Assembly: GCA_037720595.1 (NCBI GenBank)
Contig: JBBJLW010000010.1
Location: 44,982-108,981 of the forward strand
Length of the DNA stretch: 64,000 nucleotides
From: Gaiellasilicea sp037720595
GTDB lineage: Bacteria > Actinomycetota > Thermoleophilia > Gaiellales > Gaiellaceae
Reading direction: 5' to 3'
Under the pieces are notes generated by a model that was given only the letters and a program-made list of their open reading frames with translations, ran no database searches and was not told the origin of the DNA. Position numbers and translations under genes: made by a program. Shown here piece by piece: positions 1-7,546 of this stretch. Position 1 is the stretch's first letter; every line of letters begins with the position of its first letter.

Positions 1-871
1 GGATCGCGACGAACGGCGGCTCGACGAGCTTCGGCGAAGGCGGGAGCGAGAACGGCAGCTCGTCGGCCGCCCGCACCTCGCCGCCGACGACCCGCGCGAC
101 CTCCACGATCTCCGCGACTGTCCGTTCGCGCACGCGCCGGCGCAACGCTCGCGCGTCCACGACGTACCACGCCGCAGCGCCAGGCAGCCGCGCCGTCGCC
201 TGGACGAGATCCGTCTCGGACCACGAGGGCTCGCCGGCAAAGAAATCCTGCCCCTCGTCGTCGAGCACGAGCGCATGGGCGCCGTACACCTGTGCGGCCG
301 CGACGAAGAGCGTCTCCGTCACCGCAGCCGGCAGGTTCCGGCCGTAGAACTCGTCCATCCCGGCGGAGAGATCGGCGCCGCGCGCCAATCCGTACGCGAG
401 CCCGTCGCCCTCGCTCCACGGACTCGCGCGGAGCAGGAGGCCGCGCTCGCGGGCCAGGCGTACCCCGAACCCCCCGCTCGCGAGCACGTCGGCCTCCACG
501 AACGCCTGGCCGAGGAGCACATTCCCGGCGCCGCGTAGCAGCGCGTCCGTCAGCCCCCGAGGGTCGAAGCGCCGTCCGACCGTCCGCACGTTCCCGGTCT
601 TGCGTTCGATGACCGGCGCGCCGAGCGATTCGAGCCAGTCGAGGCCCGCGTCCAGCTCCTCGATCACGCACGTCTGGAGGGCAGACTCCCCACCCGGACA
701 GTCCTGGCGAAACTCCTCGATGCTGCGATGCCGCCAGATGACGCCGCTCGAGAGCAGCATCGACCCTCCCGCGCGGTCGCCCTTCTCGAGGACGACGACG
801 TCTGCGCCGAGCTCGCGCGCTCGGGCGGCGGCGACGAGCCCGGCCATCCCGGCGCCGGCGATCCGGAGCAC
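1..871 (-). CDS. FAD-dependent oxidoreductase, succinate dehydrogenase/fumarate reductase flavoprotein type (3' end outside window)
   Basis: The first residues after the GTG at 871 form a dinucleotide-binding beta-alpha-beta start (VLRIAGAGMAGLVAA) followed by an acidic strand end (DVVVLEKGDRAGG), the usual FAD ADP-binding pattern. The region around residues 35-60 resembles the FAD_binding_2 family (S-G-G-x-M/I). The start is set at GTG because the glycine-rich loop needs the residues before the next in-frame ATG at 847. The gene runs off the left edge, so the C-terminal part and substrate domain cannot be seen. It begins 20 bases after the stop of the VOC gene and is probably co-transcribed with it. 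Substrate is unknown; the family includes fumarate reductases and 3-ketosteroid dehydrogenases. Confidence 0.75.
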   Translation of the reverse strand, partial: MLRIAGAGMAGLVAAARARELGADVVVLEKGDRAGGSMLLSSGVIWRHRSIEEFRQDCPGGESALQTCVIEELDAGLDWLESLGAPVIERKTGNVRTVGRRFDPRGLTDALLRGAGNVLLGQAFVEADVLASGGFGVRLARERGLLLRASPWSEGDGLAYGLARGADLSAGMDEFYGRNLPAAVTETLFVAAAQVYGAHALVLDDEGQDFFAGEPSWSETDLVQATARLPGAAAWYVVDARALRRRVRERTVAEIVEVARVVGGEVRAADELPFSLPPSPKLVEPPFVAI

Positions 872-891
872 GTTCAGCCTAGGACCGTGAG

Positions 892-1530
892 TCAGCGCAG
901 CGAGAACGACGATTTGTGCTCGACGTACTCGAGCTGCACGCGACCTGGGCCCCAGACGAAGACGGCACGCGTATTCTCGGCGTCGACGACCCGGTCGATC
1001 TCGATCCCCCGCTCCTCGGCTTCCTCCACGTGCTGCTCGACGGAGTCGACGAGGACACCGATGTGATTGAGGAGCGGCCGCTCGGGCGAGCCCGGGTCGC
1101 CTTCGTGCAGCTCGAGATGGGCGCCACCCACCTCGACCCTGTTCGAGTCGGCAGGCGCGAACCCGTACGCCTCCCAAGCGGCCGCGGCCACCGATGGGTC
1201 GGGAACGACGAGCGCGACATGGTCGAGGTCGAAGTCCGACTCGGTCGCGGCCTCGACGAGGACGAGCTCGAGGCCTTCGCCGAGGTCGACGCGCGGCGCG
1301 AGCCCTGCGAGTGACGCCACGCGCAGGCCAATCTGCTTCAGTGCTCCCCGCTCGCGCGGCCCTTCGGCAGCGAAGAGCGTGAGCTTCCCCCGGCGCGCGT
1401 CGGCGCCGAGCAGCGTAAACGCATCGGTGCGCTGAATCGTGTGCATCCCGAGCTGCTCGGTCGCGATCTCGGCCATCGAGTCGCGGTCGGCGACCCAGAG
1501 GGCGACGTGGTCGAGAGTCCGGGGTCTCAC
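892..1530 (-). CDS. VOC-superfamily (glyoxalase/dioxygenase fold) protein, two modules
   Basis: The 212-residue product has two vicinal-oxygen-chelate modules: residues 5-105 starting LDHVALWV and residues 110-205 starting LDHVALVV. Histidines in these strands, the LNHIGVLV strand and the late glutamate in QLEYVEH are the kind of residues that bind metal in this fold. Length and two-module layout resemble small extradiol-dioxygenase or 4-hydroxyphenylpyruvate-dioxygenase-like proteins, but the substrate cannot be named. The start is a GTG. It lies directly upstream of the FAD oxidoreductase on the same strand, which suggests a two-gene oxidative unit. Confidence 0.7.
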   Translation of the reverse strand: MRPRTLDHVALWVADRDSMAEIATEQLGMHTIQRTDAFTLLGADARRGKLTLFAAEGPRERGALKQIGLRVASLAGLAPRVDLGEGLELVLVEAATESDFDLDHVALVVPDPSVAAAAWEAYGFAPADSNRVEVGGAHLELHEGDPGSPERPLLNHIGVLVDSVEQHVEEAEERGIEIDRVVDAENTRAVFVWGPGRVQLEYVEHKSSFSLR

Positions 1531-1552
1531 CGCGCGAGGATAGCTGCGCCCC

Positions 1553-1888
1553 TCACTTCTTCCGCTCGACGGCGCGCCGCAACTGCTCCTTGTTCATCTT
1601 CGAGCGACCTTCGATCCCCATGCTCTTTGCCTCGTTGTAGAGCTGGTCGCGCGTCCGCCCCTGCTCGCGCTTCGTTCCGGATCGGAGCCCACCGCGGCGG
1701 CCGGAGGAGATGTCCTCCCGCGAGAGGCGCGACGACGTCTTCGCCTCGCCCGCGCGGGCTCGCTCCTTGTTCACGGTGCGCGCGGCGATCTCCTGCGCCT
1801 TCTCGTGCGGGGTTCCTCGCTCTTCGAGGCTGTCCTTGACGTGCTCGTACTGACGATCTCGCTTGGCGTTCCAGGCTTGCTGCGGCAT
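1553..1888 (-). CDS. Small basic conserved hypothetical protein with Rho-N/LEM-like C-terminal motif
   Basis: A 111-residue charged, Lys/Arg-rich protein. Residues 1-40 (WNAKRDRQYEHVKDSLEERG onwards) and the C-terminal helix pair (TRDQLYNEAKSMGIEGRSKM, then NKEQLRRAVERKK) look like the plasmid-stabilisation-like/DUF7218 small proteins of actinobacteria and proteobacteria. The tail resembles Rho termination factor N-terminal SAP-like helices that bind nucleic acid. No signal peptide or membrane segment is visible. It starts at an ATG and is followed by the VOC gene 22 bases downstream. Function is unknown; nucleic-acid binding is an inference from charge and motif. Confidence 0.65.
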   Translation of the reverse strand: MPQQAWNAKRDRQYEHVKDSLEERGTPHEKAQEIAARTVNKERARAGEAKTSSRLSREDISSGRRGGLRSGTKREQGRTRDQLYNEAKSMGIEGRSKMNKEQLRRAVERKK

Positions 1889-1947
1889 CGGATCCCCTCT
1901 CTCGTGGACGAAGAGAAGGTCTCCAGCTCGGACTCCGGTAAACGTTC

Positions 1948-2253
1948 CTACGCGAGCGGCGGATTCTGGACGTCGTGCTCGGTGGCGTACTCATCGACGA
2001 GCTTGTCGATCGCCTCCGCGCCCTCGCTGTAGGCGTAGTTGATCTTCACGAACGGCTCCCACTTGTCGGGCAGCGCGTCCTCGGGAAAGATCGCCTCGAC
2101 CGGGCATTCCGGCTCGCACGCCCCGCAATCTATGCACTCCTCGGGGTCGATGATGAGAATCCGACCGAACTCGTGGATGCAGTCCACAGGGCACACGTCG
2201 ACGCACGAGCGATCCTTGATGTCGATGCAAGGCTCGGCGATGATGTACGTCAC
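1948..2253 (-). CDS. fdxA: 7Fe ferredoxin
   Basis: The 101-residue protein carries the two-cluster pattern of FdxA ferredoxins: C9, C17 and C21 with proline (CVDVCPVDC) at the N-terminus, and CIDCGACEPECP around residues 40-51. In this family that gives one [3Fe-4S] and one [4Fe-4S] cluster. It is a cytoplasmic low-potential electron carrier; partners are not adjacent here. Length and the acidic C-terminal extension match actinobacterial FdxA. It begins at an ATG and stands as its own unit, with about 60 bases before the next gene. Confidence 0.93.
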   Translation of the reverse strand: MTYIIAEPCIDIKDRSCVDVCPVDCIHEFGRILIIDPEECIDCGACEPECPVEAIFPEDALPDKWEPFVKINYAYSEGAEAIDKLVDEYATEHDVQNPPLA

Positions 2254-2276
2254 GGCGGCGAGTCTACCGAGGCGTT

Positions 2277-2591
2277 CTACAGGGGCGGCGCGGTAAGTTC
2301 GGCGACCAAATCGGGGGCGCGCTCGACGAGCGCGGACTTCACGATCACCTGGTCGAAACCCGCTGTGTGGGCGCGCTGAAGACCCGTCTTGTCCGTGTGA
2401 TTCGTGAATCCGAGGATCGGGACATGGGGCCAGGCGTCGACGACCTCATCTGGGTCGACGCGAGCGATGTCGGCGATCACCATGTCCGGAGCGTCGATGC
2501 TGTCGGTCGTGACGAAGTGGTGATCGGGCAGGAGCCCCTCGAGCTTCCCCCTGAAGAAGAGGTCGACCCCCGCGAGCAGGATGGTCGCCAC
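2277..2591 (-). CDS. Degenerate receiver-domain-like protein
   Basis: A 104-residue stand-alone domain with a receiver (CheY-like) layout: strand MATILLAGVD, a central strand VIADIAR with an aspartate at the phosphoacceptor position, strand VPILGFTNH where Thr/Ser is expected, and VIVKSAL with the conserved lysine. The acidic pair after the first strand is not intact (AGVD), so phosphorylation may be lost. No output domain is attached. It ends 23 bases before fdxA on the same strand. It could be a pseudo-receiver that signals by protein contact; this is inference. Confidence 0.6.
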   Translation of the reverse strand: MATILLAGVDLFFRGKLEGLLPDHHFVTTDSIDAPDMVIADIARVDPDEVVDAWPHVPILGFTNHTDKTGLQRAHTAGFDQVIVKSALVERAPDLVAELTAPPL

Positions 2592-2638
2592 GCCCCGAAT
2601 CTAGCATCCTCGGCGGCCGATACCAATACTCGAGTCCA

Positions 2639-2992
2639 ATGGAATCTGACCGGCGACTGGCCAAAGGACTCGAGCTGATCCGAACGGGCGCCTACTTCGC
2701 CGCGCACGAGGAGCTCGAGGAGGAGTGGCGCGCGGCGCCGCCGGAAGAGCGCGACTTCCTCCAGGGGCTGGTTCACGTCGCGGTCGCCTGGTATCAGGCC
2801 GGGCGCGGCAATCGGGTTGGCTGCGAGCGGCAACTCGAGAAGGCGACGCGGCGGCTCGGCTCCTACGCGCCCGAGCACCGCGGGCTCGACGTAGCGCGTG
2901 TGCTGACCTCGGTTGCCGCTGCGGCCGAGGTCGTCGAGTCGGGCTCGCTCGAGCTGCCGCGGCCGTCGATCTCGGCGTTCGATGCGAGCTGA
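2639..2992 (+). CDS. DUF309 family protein
   Basis: The 117-residue helical protein carries the DUF309 signature around residues 18-60: F-x-AHEELEEEWR, then PEERDFLQGLVHVAVAWYQAGRGN. These residues occur throughout the family; the His/Glu cluster suggests a metal or polar site, but no activity is established. The start ATG at 2639 has no competing upstream start. It is followed with almost no gap by the nucleotidyltransferase gene, and the minus-strand receiver-like gene lies divergently upstream with a 47-base gap that must hold both promoters. Confidence 0.8.
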   Translation: MESDRRLAKGLELIRTGAYFAAHEELEEEWRAAPPEERDFLQGLVHVAVAWYQAGRGNRVGCERQLEKATRRLGSYAPEHRGLDVARVLTSVAAAAEVVESGSLELPRPSISAFDAS

Positions 2993-2996
2993 GTCG

Positions 2997-3809
2997 ATGC
3001 GCCACGAGGATCAGCAGCAGCTCAATCGTGTCTCGAGCCTCGTGCGCGACGTTCTCGGACCGGACGCAGTCGGTGCGTATCTCTTCGGCTCAGCCGTTCT
3101 CGACGGGCTGCAACCCGAGAGCGACCTCGACGTGCTCGTCGTCTCGAAGCGGCAAACCACGCGCGAGGAGAAGCAGCGTCTAGTCGATCGCCTGCTCACG
3201 ATCTCCGCGCGACGAACGCCTCAGGGCCGATGGCGTCGGGTCGAGCTGACGATCGTGGTCGAGTCCGAGATCAAGCCCTGGCGCTATCCGCCGAGGTTCG
3301 ATTTCCAGTACGGGGACTGGCTGCGCGGCGCGTTCGAGCGTGGCAACGTCACGCCGTGGCCCACGACGACGAACCCCGATCTCGCCGCGTTGATCACGAT
3401 GGTGCTGCTCGGGAACACGCCTGTGTTCGGGCCACCGCCAGCCGAGATCTTCGATCCCGTCCCGCACGACGACTTGATCAGCGCGATTGTCGGCGACATC
3501 GACGCGCTGCTAGCCGACCTCGACGAGGACACACGCAACGTGATCCTGACGCTCGCCCGGATCTGGAGCACCGTCGCCACCGGCGTCATCCGCTCGAAGG
3601 GCGACGCCGCGACGTGGGCGCTCGACCGGCTCCCCGAAGAGCACCGTGCGGTTCTCGCTCGTGCGCGCGCAATTTACGTGGGCCACGAAGAGGAACGCTG
3701 GGACGACCTCGAGCCGCACGTCCGTCCCCACGCCGATCACGTCGTCGCCGAGATCAACCGGGTCGACCATGCCTCTAGCCAATCCCGAGGAACTGGAAGA
3801 AGCGGTTGA
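2997..3809 (+). CDS. AadA/ANT(3'')-like aminoglycoside nucleotidyltransferase
   Basis: Residues 20-50 hold the nucleotidyltransferase signature: LFGSAVLDGL then ESDLDVLVV, i.e. GS followed by the two metal-binding aspartates. The C-terminal half has the DUF4111 pattern of AadA proteins (RNVILTLARIWSTVATGVI, then SKGDAATWAL). The family transfers AMP from ATP to streptomycin/spectinomycin-type aminoglycosides, but chromosomal members in soil actinomycetes need not confer resistance. Two ATG starts are possible, 2982 and 2997; 2997 lies four bases after the DUF309 stop. The 3' end overlaps the convergent ccdA gene by 35 bases. Confidence 0.8.
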   Translation: MRHEDQQQLNRVSSLVRDVLGPDAVGAYLFGSAVLDGLQPESDLDVLVVSKRQTTREEKQRLVDRLLTISARRTPQGRWRRVELTIVVESEIKPWRYPPRFDFQYGDWLRGAFERGNVTPWPTTTNPDLAALITMVLLGNTPVFGPPPAEIFDPVPHDDLISAIVGDIDALLADLDEDTRNVILTLARIWSTVATGVIRSKGDAATWALDRLPEEHRAVLARARAIYVGHEEERWDDLEPHVRPHADHVVAEINRVDHASSQSRGTGRSG

Positions 3810-4488
3810 AGTAGATCCGGAGTACGTAGAAGCGGTCGAAGAAGAGGAGGGTTCCGAGCGCGACGAGGATCGCACCGCTGACGAGCTGGATCGCTGTGTA
3901 GTGGTTGCGGATCCGGCGGAAGAACCCCATCGCCGGGACGAAGAGCGCCGCTGCGACGAGAAAGGGGACGGCGAGCCCGAGGGCGTAGACGGCGAGCAGG
4001 AGCGAGCCCTCGAGCACCGTGCCGGAGTCGCCTGCGAGCACGAGGATCGAGCCGAGCACGGGGCTGATGCAGGGGGCGGCGCAGACGGCGAACGCGCCGC
4101 CGAGCAGGAAGCTCGAGCCGCGCCGACGAGCTCCCTGCACGAGTCCTGCGCCGAGCAGTCGCTCGGGCCACGGCAGCAGGCCCATGAAGACGAGCCCGAA
4201 GACGATCAGGACGAAGCCGGCGATCTGCTCGAGCAGGAACTGGTTCTCGGCGATCGAGAGCCCGACGGCCGCGGCGCCCGCGCCGAGCAGGACGAAGACC
4301 GCGACGAGACCGCCGACGAACGGCAGGCTCGAGACGACGACGCGCCGGGCCGCGCCGGGCTCGCCGAGCCGATCGGCCTCGACCGACGACACGGCCGAGA
4401 GGTAGCCGGGAACGAGCGGAAGCACACACGGCGCGAGGAACGAGATGAGGCCCGCGCCGAACGCGACGGCGACGCCGGCTGGACTCAC
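3775..4488 (-). CDS. ccdA: Cytochrome c biogenesis protein CcdA
   Basis: The 237-residue polytopic membrane protein shows six hydrophobic segments and the CcdA/DsbD-beta motifs: FLAPCVLPLVPGYL near residue 17 with the first conserved Cys, and FAVCAAPCISPVLG near residue 125 with the second. In the family these cysteines pass electrons from cytoplasmic thioredoxin across the membrane to TlpA/ResA-type partners that keep apocytochrome haem sites reduced. The GTG start at 4488 is the only sensible one. It is the last gene of a coupled minus-strand run containing TlpA-like and CcmH proteins, which fits the role. Confidence 0.92.
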   Translation of the reverse strand: MSPAGVAVAFGAGLISFLAPCVLPLVPGYLSAVSSVEADRLGEPGAARRVVVSSLPFVGGLVAVFVLLGAGAAAVGLSIAENQFLLEQIAGFVLIVFGLVFMGLLPWPERLLGAGLVQGARRRGSSFLLGGAFAVCAAPCISPVLGSILVLAGDSGTVLEGSLLLAVYALGLAVPFLVAAALFVPAMGFFRRIRNHYTAIQLVSGAILVALGTLLFFDRFYVLRIYFNRFFQFLGIG

Positions 4489-4512
4489 GTGGTCGGACTC
4501 ATCGAATGAGAC

Positions 4513-4986
4513 TCACTCGAAGCGGGCGAGCTCGGCGTCGAGCCGGCGCTCGCTCTCGGGGTCGAGCGGCGAATCGTCGGGTGGCTCCGTCCCGGAGCGC
4601 GAACGGCTCCACCCCCAGGCGATCGAGCCGACGGCGACCGCGGCGAGGCCGCCCCCGACGAGCGGTAGCAGCCACGCGAACCAGTCGAACCCCTGACGCG
4701 GCGGCACCGCGAGGACGCCCTGACCGAACTGCGCGACGAGCTTCCCCTTGATCTCGCTCTTCGTGTCCCCCGCCGCGATCCGGATGCGGATGAACGCCTT
4801 CATCCGGCGCGCGATCTCCGCATTCGAGGTGTCGAGCGTCGAGTCGCAGATCGGGCAGACGAGCTCGGACTCGAGCTCGGCGGCGGTCGGCTTCTGCTCG
4901 CCGGCGGCGGCCGGCTGCGGCACGAGAAGCGCCAGCGCGACGAGGAGAACGAGGCGCCTCACACGACCTCCGCTCGCCCTGCGCAT
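4513..4986 (-). CDS. ccmH: CcmH/CycL-type cytochrome c maturation protein
   Basis: The 157-residue protein has an N-terminal signal segment (VRRLVLLVALALLVPQPAAA), the redox motif VCPICDS near residue 44, the family string FIRIRIAAGDTKSEIKGKLV, the VPP strand, and one membrane helix (WLLPLVGGGLAAVAVGSIAW). In CcmH/Ccl2 proteins the CxxC reduces apocytochrome c before haem attachment. It sits between the TlpA-like gene and ccdA, so this cluster provides the thiol-reducing branch of cytochrome c maturation. Genes for the haem lyase CcmF and CcmE are not in the window. An internal GTG at 4962 is an alternative start. Confidence 0.9.
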   Translation of the reverse strand: MRRASGGRVRRLVLLVALALLVPQPAAAGEQKPTAAELESELVCPICDSTLDTSNAEIARRMKAFIRIRIAAGDTKSEIKGKLVAQFGQGVLAVPPRQGFDWFAWLLPLVGGGLAAVAVGSIAWGWSRSRSGTEPPDDSPLDPESERRLDAELARFE

Positions 4987-5049
4987 CGGCGCGCCTATCC
5001 GGGAGAACCCGCCGGTTCCCGCGCACCCCCTCGCGCCTGCATGACTGCG

Positions 5050-5604
5050 TCACGCAGACGCGAGGGCGCGCTCGATCGCCTCGTCGAGCTCGCTCGCCTC
5101 GTCGACGGGGCCGGCGATCCGGTAGACGACCTGGCCGCGCGCGTCGATGAAATAGGTCTCCGGGAAGCCGGTGACCCCGTAGCGGCCGACCGTCGAGCCC
5201 TTGCCGTCGTAGACGTTCGGGTAGGTGACACCGAACTTGCGCACGAACGAGCGCGCGTCGCCGCGGAAATCCTTGACGTCGACGCCGACGAAGACGACGC
5301 CCTTGCCCTGCCAGCGCTCCCATCCCTTCTGCAGAAGTGGTGTCTCGTCCTTGCACGGTCCGCACCAGGAGGCCCAGAAATTGAGCACGACCGCCTTGCC
5401 GCGCAGCGACTCGAGCGCGAGCTCGCCGTCTCCATCGAGATTCGAGAGCGTGAAGGCGGGAGCAGCCACCGCCCGGCCGTCTGCGAGCGAGCCCGTGACG
5501 GCATTGTCGTCGCCCTTCGCGACCTTCCAGATCAGGAGACCGAGTAGCGCCACCACGACGCCGACGGCGAGAACCTGTCCCCCGAGGCGAACGCGGCCGG
5601 TCAC
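5050..5604 (-). CDS. TlpA/ResA-like membrane-anchored thioredoxin
   Basis: A 184-residue protein with one N-terminal membrane anchor (GGQVLAVGVVVALLGLLIW) and a TlpA/AhpC-TSA thioredoxin domain: LNFWASWCGPCKDETP with the WCGPC active site near residue 85, and the cis-proline region GVTGFPETYFID near 145. It faces outside and probably reduces apocytochrome c cysteines together with CcmH, receiving electrons from CcdA. The GTG start at 5604 overlaps the transpeptidase stop (GTGA), which was preferred over a longer out-of-pattern start at 5652. Confidence 0.9.
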   Translation of the reverse strand: MTGRVRLGGQVLAVGVVVALLGLLIWKVAKGDDNAVTGSLADGRAVAAPAFTLSNLDGDGELALESLRGKAVVLNFWASWCGPCKDETPLLQKGWERWQGKGVVFVGVDVKDFRGDARSFVRKFGVTYPNVYDGKGSTVGRYGVTGFPETYFIDARGQVVYRIAGPVDEASELDEAIERALASA

Positions 5605-6746
5605 GGCACGATGAAGACCGGCGTGCCCGTCTCCACCTGCTCGAACAGCCACTCGACCTCCGGAATGAGCATCCGGATGCAGCCGTGGGAGGCGGAGTAG
5701 CCGATCGAGGCGGCATCAGGGGTGCCATGAATCCCGACCGCAGGCGAGGAGATCCCCAGCCAGCGCGTCCCGAGCGGATTCCCGGGGCCGGGCGGAATCG
5801 GCTTTGCATCCTTGGCCCAGTCCGAGGACGGCGGGTACCACCAGGGATTGCGCCACTTGACGACGATCTGGAAGTTCCCAAGCGGTGTCGGATAGCGCGA
5901 CTGCCCCGTGGCGACGCCGAAGCTGCGCCGCAGCGTCATCCCGTCGTAGAGAGAAAGCTTGTTGAGCCCGCGGCGGATCACGATCACGTCGCCGATCGAG
6001 TTGCGGGTCGTCGCCGGCGCCTGCTCGAGGAGACGCGCGGTGAGCGGGCCGCGCTTGTGCGTCTTGACGCTGCGGTAGAGCTCGCGGCTGAGCGTTTCCC
6101 GGCTCAGCGTGCGGCCCGGGCGCGCGGCGGTCACGAAGGGCTCCGAGCCGCGCAGCAGCAGGCGCGAGTCGATCCGCGCGCGGTCGAAGCGGCGCGCGAG
6201 ACGTTCGACGTAGCGCTCGATCGAGGCCCGCGGTGCGGCGACCTTCAGCGGCACCTTGGCGCCGGGCCGCGAGATCCGGGCGCGCTTGACGGCGTCGCCG
6301 ACGAATGCGGCAGCGCCGAGCGCCTTCGGAGACACGAGCAGCTTGGAGGTGCCGGCGATCCGAATCGTCACCGGACGGGCGAAGAACGCCCTGACCTCGG
6401 TCGTCGCCCGAGTGGCTGAGAGCCCGCCGACGAGCAAGCCGCCGATCGTCACTCCGGCCGGAATCGTCGTCAGCCGGGGCGGACGCGGCGGCGGCGGCTT
6501 CGGCGGCGGGGGAACCGGAGGCGCCGTTGTCGTTCGCACTGTCGTCGTGGGCGCGGTCGTCGTGGTCGGCGGCGGAGTCGTCGTCGTGACGGTCGTCGTC
6601 GGGATCGTCCCGGTGGTTCCGGTCGTCTGCGTTCCGGAGGTACCCGTGTCCGCGATCGCGGCCGGCGTGGCCGCGAGCACGAGCGCGCTGAGGAGGCCGC
6701 CGACAGCGCAGCTACCGAGAGAAACGGCCGCAAATCCGCGATTCAT
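5601..6746 (-). CDS. L,D-transpeptidase (YkuD) with peptidoglycan-binding region
   Basis: The 381-residue secreted protein has a signal peptide (VSLGSCAVGGLLSALVLAA), a long Thr/Pro linker at residues 35-90, a VanW/PG_binding_4-like region at about 95-230, and a YkuD domain at 245-381. The catalytic signature is visible: H-G-T-P near residue 345, then SHGCIRM with the nucleophile cysteine. In the family it makes 3-3 cross-links in peptidoglycan or attaches proteins to it. The ATG at 6746 overlaps the GDPD stop by ATGA and its own stop overlaps the next start, so expression is coupled to both neighbours. Confidence 0.93.
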   Translation of the reverse strand: MNRGFAAVSLGSCAVGGLLSALVLAATPAAIADTGTSGTQTTGTTGTIPTTTVTTTTPPPTTTTAPTTTVRTTTAPPVPPPPKPPPPRPPRLTTIPAGVTIGGLLVGGLSATRATTEVRAFFARPVTIRIAGTSKLLVSPKALGAAAFVGDAVKRARISRPGAKVPLKVAAPRASIERYVERLARRFDRARIDSRLLLRGSEPFVTAARPGRTLSRETLSRELYRSVKTHKRGPLTARLLEQAPATTRNSIGDVIVIRRGLNKLSLYDGMTLRRSFGVATGQSRYPTPLGNFQIVVKWRNPWWYPPSSDWAKDAKPIPPGPGNPLGTRWLGISSPAVGIHGTPDAASIGYSASHGCIRMLIPEVEWLFEQVETGTPVFIVP

Positions 6747-7546
6747 CGGGTTGGCCTCATCGGCGCCAGTGTAGCCACGGCTTCGAAGATCCTGGGATCG
6801 TTCGTGATTACCGCGTCGACCCCCGCCGCGTCCATCCGCTCGAGCTCTTCCGGGCGATCGACTGTCCACGTCCAGACCGCCGCCCCACACGTATGGGCGG
6901 CCGCAACGGCGTCGGGCGAGACGACTGCGTGGTGGAGCATCAGCGCGTTGGCGCCGGCGCGCATAAGCATGGCCGGGACGCGACGAGCAAGCGCCGCTCG
7001 AAGCACGACCGTGCTGAGCCGGATCGCCGGATGGAGGATCCGCCTGCGCGAGATCCCGCGCCGATCCTTCGGATAGGTGAAGCCGATGCGCACCCCGGGC
7101 GCCGCGCGGGCGACCGCGCCGAGGCTCTCCCGGTGGAACGAGCTGACGACCGTCCGCTCGACGAGTCCATGCCGCCCGAGCGCCAGCGCCAGCTCGTCCA
7201 GCCGCTCGGCCAGCTTCAGATCGACATGGACCGCGAGGCCGGGCCGTTCGGCGAAATAGGCGAGCGCCTCGTCGAGCGTCGGCAGCTCCGGGGCGAGCTC
7301 GCGCAACTCGGCAAGGGTGCGGTCGCGAACGGTGCCGGCGGCGGCGCCGTGGCTCACTTCGTAGAGATCGTTCGAGTGGGCGAGTACGAGCGGTCCACCG
7401 ACGAGGTCGAGGACGTCGAACTCGATCGCGTCGACGCCGGCTGCGACCGCCGTCTCGAACGCAGCGATGGTGTTCTCGGGCGCGAGCGAGGCCGCGCCTC
7501 TGTGACCGACCCGAATCAGCGGCCCGTCTCCTCGCAGCAGCCTCAC
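6743..7546 (-). CDS. Glycerophosphodiester phosphodiesterase family protein
   Basis: The 267-residue TIM-barrel protein starts with the GDPD motif VGHRGAASLAPENT, with His and the E-N-T pair, followed by IEFDVLDL where E-x-D binds metal. The next catalytic histidine is present (LVLAHSND) but the usual following aspartate of the HD pair is serine here. The family cleaves glycerophosphodiesters to glycerol-3-phosphate and an alcohol. No signal peptide, so probably cytoplasmic. The GTG start overlaps the stop of the upstream gene (GTGA). An altered substrate range is possible. Confidence 0.85.
   Translation of the reverse strand: MRLLRGDGPLIRVGHRGAASLAPENTIAAFETAVAAGVDAIEFDVLDLVGGPLVLAHSNDLYEVSHGAAAGTVRDRTLAELRELAPELPTLDEALAYFAERPGLAVHVDLKLAERLDELALALGRHGLVERTVVSSFHRESLGAVARAAPGVRIGFTYPKDRRGISRRRILHPAIRLSTVVLRAALARRVPAMLMRAGANALMLHHAVVSPDAVAAAHTCGAAVWTWTVDRPEELERMDAAGVDAVITNDPRIFEAVATLAPMRPTR

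Noticed and set aside
2997..3809. Acquired antibiotic-resistance island
   Set aside because: The nucleotidyltransferase gene has the same GC and codon style as neighbours and no mobile element nearby; a resident gene is more likely.
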